Shown here piece by piece: positions 22,426 to 25,296 of a DNA stretch of 25,296 nt (position 1 is its first letter; every line of letters begins with the position of its first letter). Source of the DNA: Bacillota bacterium (lineage in GTDB: Bacteria; Bacillota; Clostridia; Oscillospirales; Oscillospiraceae); NCBI GenBank assembly GCA_029268085.1, contig JAJUHD010000012.1, forward strand, positions 1-25,296, in the 5' to 3' direction. The position numbers were made by a program, and so were the translations under genes. The notes under the pieces were generated by a model, which was given only the letters and a program-made list of their open reading frames with translations, did not search any database and was not told where the DNA came from.

Positions 22426-23688
22426 ATGGAAAACAAAGTCAATCCTTTCGAGAGCTTCATCGCCACAATGGAACGCGCGGCAAATATAATGGGGCTTCCC
22501 GAGCAAAGTTATGTGCGCCTTAAGACCTGCGAAAGGGAGCTTACGGTATCGATACCTGTAGTTATGGACGACGGATCTTTAAGGGTCTTTCAGGGCTACA
22601 GGGTGCAGCACTGCACCGAAAGAGGCCCCGGAAAAGGCGGAATCAGGTTCCATCAGGATTCCGACATCGACGAGGTCCGGGCTCTTGCGGCGTGGATGAC
22701 CTTCAAATGCGCGGTGGCAGGAATACCCTACGGCGGTGCAAAGGGCGGCGTAAAGGTCGATCCCTCAGAGCTCTCCAAGGCGGAGCTTGCAAGGCTTACA
22801 AGAAGATACACAGCGGCGATATACCCCATCATAGGGCCGGAAAAGGATATTCCGGCTCCTGACGTGAATACGAATCCGGAAATCATGGCTTGGATCATGG
22901 ATACATACAGTATGCTCACAGGCTATGTGGTAAACGGCGTCGTAACAGGAAAGCCTATTGAAATCGGCGGCTCGCTGGGACGCTTTGAGGCGACGGGAAT
23001 GGGCGTAATGTTCATAACAAACGAGATACTCAAGAAGAAAAACAGAGATATAGCCGGAACGCGCATCGCCATTCAGGGCTTCGGCAATGTCGGCAGGAAC
23101 GCAGCTCTTCTTCTGTACCAGCGGGGTGCGAGGGTCATTGCCGTTTCGGATGTGAACGGCGGCCTGTACTGTGATACGGGACTGGATATTCCGGCAATTG
23201 CGGCTTATCTGGCAGAAAACAAGGGTAAAATGCTTGAAGACTACATTGCGGACGGTGTGAAGCATATTACGAACGAAGAGCTTCTCGGCATAGAGACCGA
23301 TGTTCTGATCCCCGCCGCGCTTGAAAACCAGATCACCGAACAGAATGCCGGAAATGTAAAGGCCTCTATCATCGTAGAAGCCGCAAACGGTCCGCTGACG
23401 CCCGACGCCGACAGAATCCTTGAGGAAAGAGGCGTCACCATCGTGCCTGACATACTGGCCAACGCAGGCGGCGTTATCGTCTCATATTTCGAGTGGGTAC
23501 AAAATATCCAAAACCTGATGTGGGACAGGGAAGAGATCTACAAAATGCTTGAAAAGCTGATAATCAAGGCCTTTTATGATGTATGGGAGGAAACTGAGGC
23601 AAACCATACGACCCTGAGAATGGGAGCGTATATACTTGCCCTCAGGAAAATCACCTCCGCGTCGAAGCTCAGAGGCGTATTCCCCTGA
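22426..23688 (+). CDS. gdhA: Glutamate dehydrogenase (Glu/Leu/Phe/Val dehydrogenase family)
   Basis: This 420-residue hexameric-type dehydrogenase interconverts glutamate with 2-oxoglutarate and ammonia using NAD(P). The substrate domain has RGPGKGGIRFHQ (66-77), K94 in TFKCAVAGIPYGGAKGG with catalytic K106, and D146 in PAPDVNTNPE. The Rossmann domain starts near 205 with IAIQGFGNVGRNAALLL; ISDVNGG-like VSDVNGGLYC ends the second strand, where the acidic residue suggests NAD preference. NAGGVIVSYFEWVQN is the usual C-terminal block. Length and motifs are of the RocG/GudB class. It begins 40 bp after the aminotransferase stop with a CGGAGG site, so it is in the same operon, where it can recycle the glutamate formed by transamination. 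The family also includes leucine and phenylalanine dehydrogenases, but the motifs favour glutamate. Confidence 0.92.
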   Translation: MENKVNPFESFIATMERAANIMGLPEQSYVRLKTCERELTVSIPVVMDDGSLRVFQGYRVQHCTERGPGKGGIRFHQDSDIDEVRALAAWMTFKCAVAGIPYGGAKGGVKVDPSELSKAELARLTRRYTAAIYPIIGPEKDIPAPDVNTNPEIMAWIMDTYSMLTGYVVNGVVTGKPIEIGGSLGRFEATGMGVMFITNEILKKKNRDIAGTRIAIQGFGNVGRNAALLLYQRGARVIAVSDVNGGLYCDTGLDIPAIAAYLAENKGKMLEDYIADGVKHITNEELLGIETDVLIPAALENQITEQNAGNVKASIIVEAANGPLTPDADRILEERGVTIVPDILANAGGVIVSYFEWVQNIQNLMWDREEIYKMLEKLIIKAFYDVWEETEANHTTLRMGAYILALRKITSASKLRGVFP

Positions 23689-23737
23689 TCGTCAGTTTAT
23701 ATGAAAGTCAGGCTTTCTAAAAAAGGAGGTATATTGC

Positions 23738-24679
23738 ATGAAAATCGTAGTTTTAGACGGATATACGGAAAACCCCGGCGACCTGAGCTGGGACGGGCTT
23801 GGCAGTCTCGGCGAGCTCACGGTTTATGACAGGACACCTAAGGATAAGGTCGCGGAACGCATCGCTGATGCCGAGATCGTGTATACAAACAAAACTCCCA
23901 TAAGCCGTGAAACTATGGATGCCTGCCCGAACATCAGGTTTATCGGAGTTCTTGCGACCGGATACAACATCGTAGATGTCGCGGCAGCCAAGGAAAAGGG
24001 CATCAAGGTCACCAATGTTCCGACCTACGGTACTGCGGCGGTGGCTCAGATGGCAATCGCTCTGCTGCTCGAGATCTGCCACCACACAGCTCATCACAGC
24101 GAAGCAGTTTATGCGGGGCGCTGGGAAACAAATCCCGACTGGTGCTTCTGGGACTATCCGCTCATTGAGCTTGCGGACAAAACCATGGGCATTATCGGCT
24201 ACGGCCGCATCGGGCAGGCGACAGGCAAAATTGCCAAGGCTCTAGGCATGAAGGTCATCGCCTACGACACCTATGTCAAAGCCGAAGAAAGCGTCGATCT
24301 CGACACGCTGCTCAGGACGTCGGACGTTATCACGCTGCATTGTCCGCTGTTTCCCGAGACACAGGGAATAATTAACAAGGACAATATCGCAAAGATGAAG
24401 GACGGCGTCATCATCCTGAATAACTCGCGCGGTCCGCTCATCGTGGAGCAGGATCTCTGCGACGCGCTGAATTCCGGAAAAGTATATGCTGCCGGTCTCG
24501 ACGTTGTCTCCACTGAACCTATCAAGGGCGACAATCCGCTCCTCAAAGCAAAAAACTGCTTTATCACTCCCCACATTTCTTGGGCGCCCAAGGAGAGCCG
24601 CAGCCGTCTTATGGACATCGCCGTGGATAATCTTAAAAAGTTCCTCGACGGCACGCCCGTAAACGTTGTCAATCCGTAA
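23738..24679 (+). CDS. hprA: D-2-hydroxyacid dehydrogenase, glycerate/hydroxypyruvate reductase type
   Basis: This 313-residue NAD(P)-dependent enzyme reduces a 2-oxo acid to a D-2-hydroxy acid; HprA relatives reduce hydroxypyruvate to D-glycerate. The nucleotide-binding motif is GYGRIG (154-159), followed by an aspartate at the end of the next strand (AYD), which favours NADH. The catalytic trio is R231 (NNSRGPL), E260 (DVVSTEP) and H279 (TPHISWAPKESR). ATGYNIVDVAAAKEKGI and VPTYGTAAVAQMAIALLL match the glycerate dehydrogenase subgroup. AAGGAGGT lies seven bases upstream of the start. It is the last gene of the operon, 49 bp after glutamate dehydrogenase, and ends at a strong terminator. Other D-hydroxyacids remain possible substrates. 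Confidence 0.88.
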   Translation: MKIVVLDGYTENPGDLSWDGLGSLGELTVYDRTPKDKVAERIADAEIVYTNKTPISRETMDACPNIRFIGVLATGYNIVDVAAAKEKGIKVTNVPTYGTAAVAQMAIALLLEICHHTAHHSEAVYAGRWETNPDWCFWDYPLIELADKTMGIIGYGRIGQATGKIAKALGMKVIAYDTYVKAEESVDLDTLLRTSDVITLHCPLFPETQGIINKDNIAKMKDGVIILNNSRGPLIVEQDLCDALNSGKVYAAGLDVVSTEPIKGDNPLLKAKNCFITPHISWAPKESRSRLMDIAVDNLKKFLDGTPVNVVNP

Positions 24680-24696
24680 ACCCAATATAGGACAGC

Positions 24697-24729
24697 TTTA
24701 GGGGCGGCGGAATTGCCGCCGCCCCTAAA
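24697..24729 (+). terminator. Terminator of the aminotransferase-gdh-hydroxyacid dehydrogenase operon
   Basis: A perfect 14-bp stem (24697-24710 with 24716-24729), very GC-rich, has the loop AATTG. It lies 17 bp after the stop codon and is followed by TTTC. The stem ends in AAA/TTT on both sides. Confidence 0.85.
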
Positions 24730-24763
24730 TTTCAGCAGGATCTGCTCCGATATACAGCAGCTG

Positions 24764-24791
24764 ATATCCGCGCTCAATCCGCCGCGGATAT
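24764..24791. repeat. Second hairpin downstream of the operon
   Basis: ATATCCGCG (24764-24772) pairs perfectly with CGCGGATAT (24783-24791) across a 10-nt loop. It has no immediate T run; TTTTT occurs 13 bases later. It may back up the preceding terminator. Confidence 0.55.
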
Positions 24792-24879
24792 GCGTCTCCG
24801 CAACTTTTTAAGTTAAAAAATTTCTGCTTTTATAATAAAAATCGAATGTCATTTTATACAAACTCTTTGTCAGAATAAC

Positions 24880-24908
24880 TTGCTATTCCGTGAGAAACGC
24901 TATATTAT
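24880..24908 (+). promoter_or_regulatory. Candidate promoter for the riboswitch transcript
   Basis: TTGCTA (24880-24885) and TATTAT (24903-24908) are separated by 17 bp. Alternatives are TTAAGT/TATAAT (24808-24836, 17 bp) and TTGCAT/TACATA (24924-24951, 16 bp). All are upstream of the aptamer; the sequence alone does not decide between them. Confidence 0.4.
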
Positions 24909-25016
24909 ATGGTTGGTTAGTAGTTGCATCAACTCTTTATAGTCATACATAAAACTGCAATAACCCGTGAATGAAAAGCACATCCTTTTTGGCATAACAA
25001 TTTAATAATGGTTTCC

Positions 25017-25083
25017 GATTTATATAAGCTCATAATCTGGTTGAGCGTCTCTACCAACTACCGTAAACAGTTGTCTATAAATC
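25017..25083 (+). ncRNA. Purine riboswitch aptamer (guanine-type C at the specificity position)
   Basis: The purine-riboswitch three-way junction is complete. P1 is GATTTATA/TATAAATC (25017-25024 with 25076-25083, 8 bp). J1/2 has the conserved UAUAA. P2 is GCTCAT/TTGAGC (25028-25033, 25041-25046) with loop AATCTGG. J2/3 reads GTCTCTACC (25047-25055). P3 is CAACT/AGTTG (25055-25059, 25069-25073) with loop ACCGTAAAC. The loop GG and CC needed for the P2-P3 kissing contact are present. The base matching C74 of B. subtilis xpt is C25075, which predicts guanine-like ligands rather than adenine. Compared with xpt, P2 is one pair shorter on both sides, position 48 is C and position 73 is U. Confidence 0.9.
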
Positions 25084-25124
25084 CTCAAAAATGAGGATTA
25101 TAGGCTTTTAAATGGTAGTTTTTT
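25056..25124 (+). terminator. Riboswitch expression platform: terminator that competes with the aptamer
   Basis: AACTACCGT (25056-25064, in aptamer P3/L3) can pair with ATGGTAGTT (25112-25120), and the T run 25119-25124 follows. Nested inside, CTATAAATCCTCA (25075-25087, which includes the specificity C and the 3' strand of P1) pairs with TGAGGATTATAG (25092-25103) with one bulged A. Both pairings exclude the folded aptamer, so ligand binding should prevent termination. This is inferred from base pairing only. Confidence 0.6.
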
Positions 25125-25200
25125 CATTTTCCCCGTTATCTCGTCCGTTAAGTATTTTGCGAAAGCAAATTAAAAATAACGAAAAACTGGAGGAACGAAA

Positions 25201-25296
25201 ATGAAAAAAGTCATGGCACTGCTGCTGGCGCTGACCCTGGTATTTGCACTTGCCGCCTGCGGCACGAAGACCCCCGCAGCATCCGCGAGCCCCGAA
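25201..25296 (+). CDS. Lipoprotein, N-terminal fragment (probable transporter binding protein)
   Basis: Only the first 32 residues lie in the window; the frame is open at the right edge. MKKVMALLLALTLVFALAAC is a lipoprotein signal peptide with lipobox LAAC and the lipidated cysteine at C20, followed by an Ala/Ser/Pro/Thr-rich spacer, as in ABC-importer binding proteins. CTGGAGGAACGAAA gives an ideal ribosome binding site. The purine riboswitch upstream suggests a purine or nucleoside ligand, for example a BMP/PnrA-family protein, but the visible residues cannot prove this. Confidence 0.75.
   Translation, partial: MKKVMALLLALTLVFALAACGTKTPAASASPE

Larger units (their letters stand above)
24680..25200. 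other. 521-bp noncoding region before the terminal lipoprotein gene
   Basis: It holds the operon terminator (24697-24729), a second hairpin (24764-24791), about 225 AT-rich bases with several candidate promoters, the purine riboswitch aptamer (25017-25083), its expression platform (to 25124) and a 75-nt leader. The leader contains a small TTTGC-GAAA-GCAAA hairpin (25156-25169) with a GNRA loop and ends in the ribosome binding site GGAGG (25189-25193). No coding frame is convincing. Confidence 0.7.

Overview
The window looks like chromosomal DNA from a Gram-positive, probably anaerobic clostridial bacterium; the Oscillospiraceae/Ruminococcaceae are my best guess. The signs are a membrane-anchored RNase Y, a single-chain glycyl-tRNA synthetase, a DUF896 (YnzC-like) protein, the UPF0210/ACT gene pair, lipoproteins with L-x-A-C lipoboxes, strong GGAGG ribosome binding sites, vegetative TTGACA/TATAAT promoters and a purine riboswitch. 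I saw no insertion sequence, phage gene, CRISPR array, tRNA or rRNA. Taxonomy is an inference, not a search result.

Layout. (1) 1-1803, plus strand: the tail of an ABC permease of the nucleoside/sugar type, then two tandem paralogous membrane proteins (DUF5684-like) with C-terminal zinc ribbons. (2) 1848-2933, minus strand: a threonine-aldolase-family PLP enzyme with its own consensus promoter; it converges on region 1 at a shared terminator. (3) 3134-9466, plus strand: a housekeeping run of 5'-deoxynucleotidase, ACT-domain protein, UPF0210 protein, DUF896 protein, glycyl-tRNA synthetase, an unknown single-pass membrane protein and glutamine-dependent NAD synthase. It ends in a 24-bp-stem bidirectional terminator. 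(4) 9528-14717, minus strand: a complete five-gene peptide/nickel-class ABC importer (binding lipoprotein, two permeases, two ATPases). (5) 15087-16640, minus strand: RNase Y, with a strong promoter and a 140-nt structured leader. (6) 16995-19738, minus strand: a two-gene operon of fold-type II PLP enzymes, one threonine-synthase-like and one unassigned. (7) 19956-24679, plus strand, divergent from region 6: glycerate 2-kinase, aminotransferase, glutamate dehydrogenase and a D-2-hydroxyacid (glycerate/hydroxypyruvate-type) dehydrogenase. (8) 24680-25296: a long noncoding region with a purine riboswitch and the first 32 codons of a lipoprotein gene that runs off the window.

How the genes fit together. 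Region 7 reads as one route. The aminotransferase turns an amino acid such as serine into its 2-oxo acid (hydroxypyruvate) while glutamate is formed. Glutamate dehydrogenase regenerates 2-oxoglutarate and releases ammonia. The hydroxyacid dehydrogenase reduces hydroxypyruvate to D-glycerate, and the kinase passes it to glycolysis as 2-phosphoglycerate. With the threonine-aldolase-like enzyme, the PLP pair and the peptide importer, the window is rich in amino-acid metabolism. The most interesting noncoding element is the riboswitch: it keeps the guanine-type cytosine at the specificity position, but its downstream pairing looks like a ligand-ON switch.
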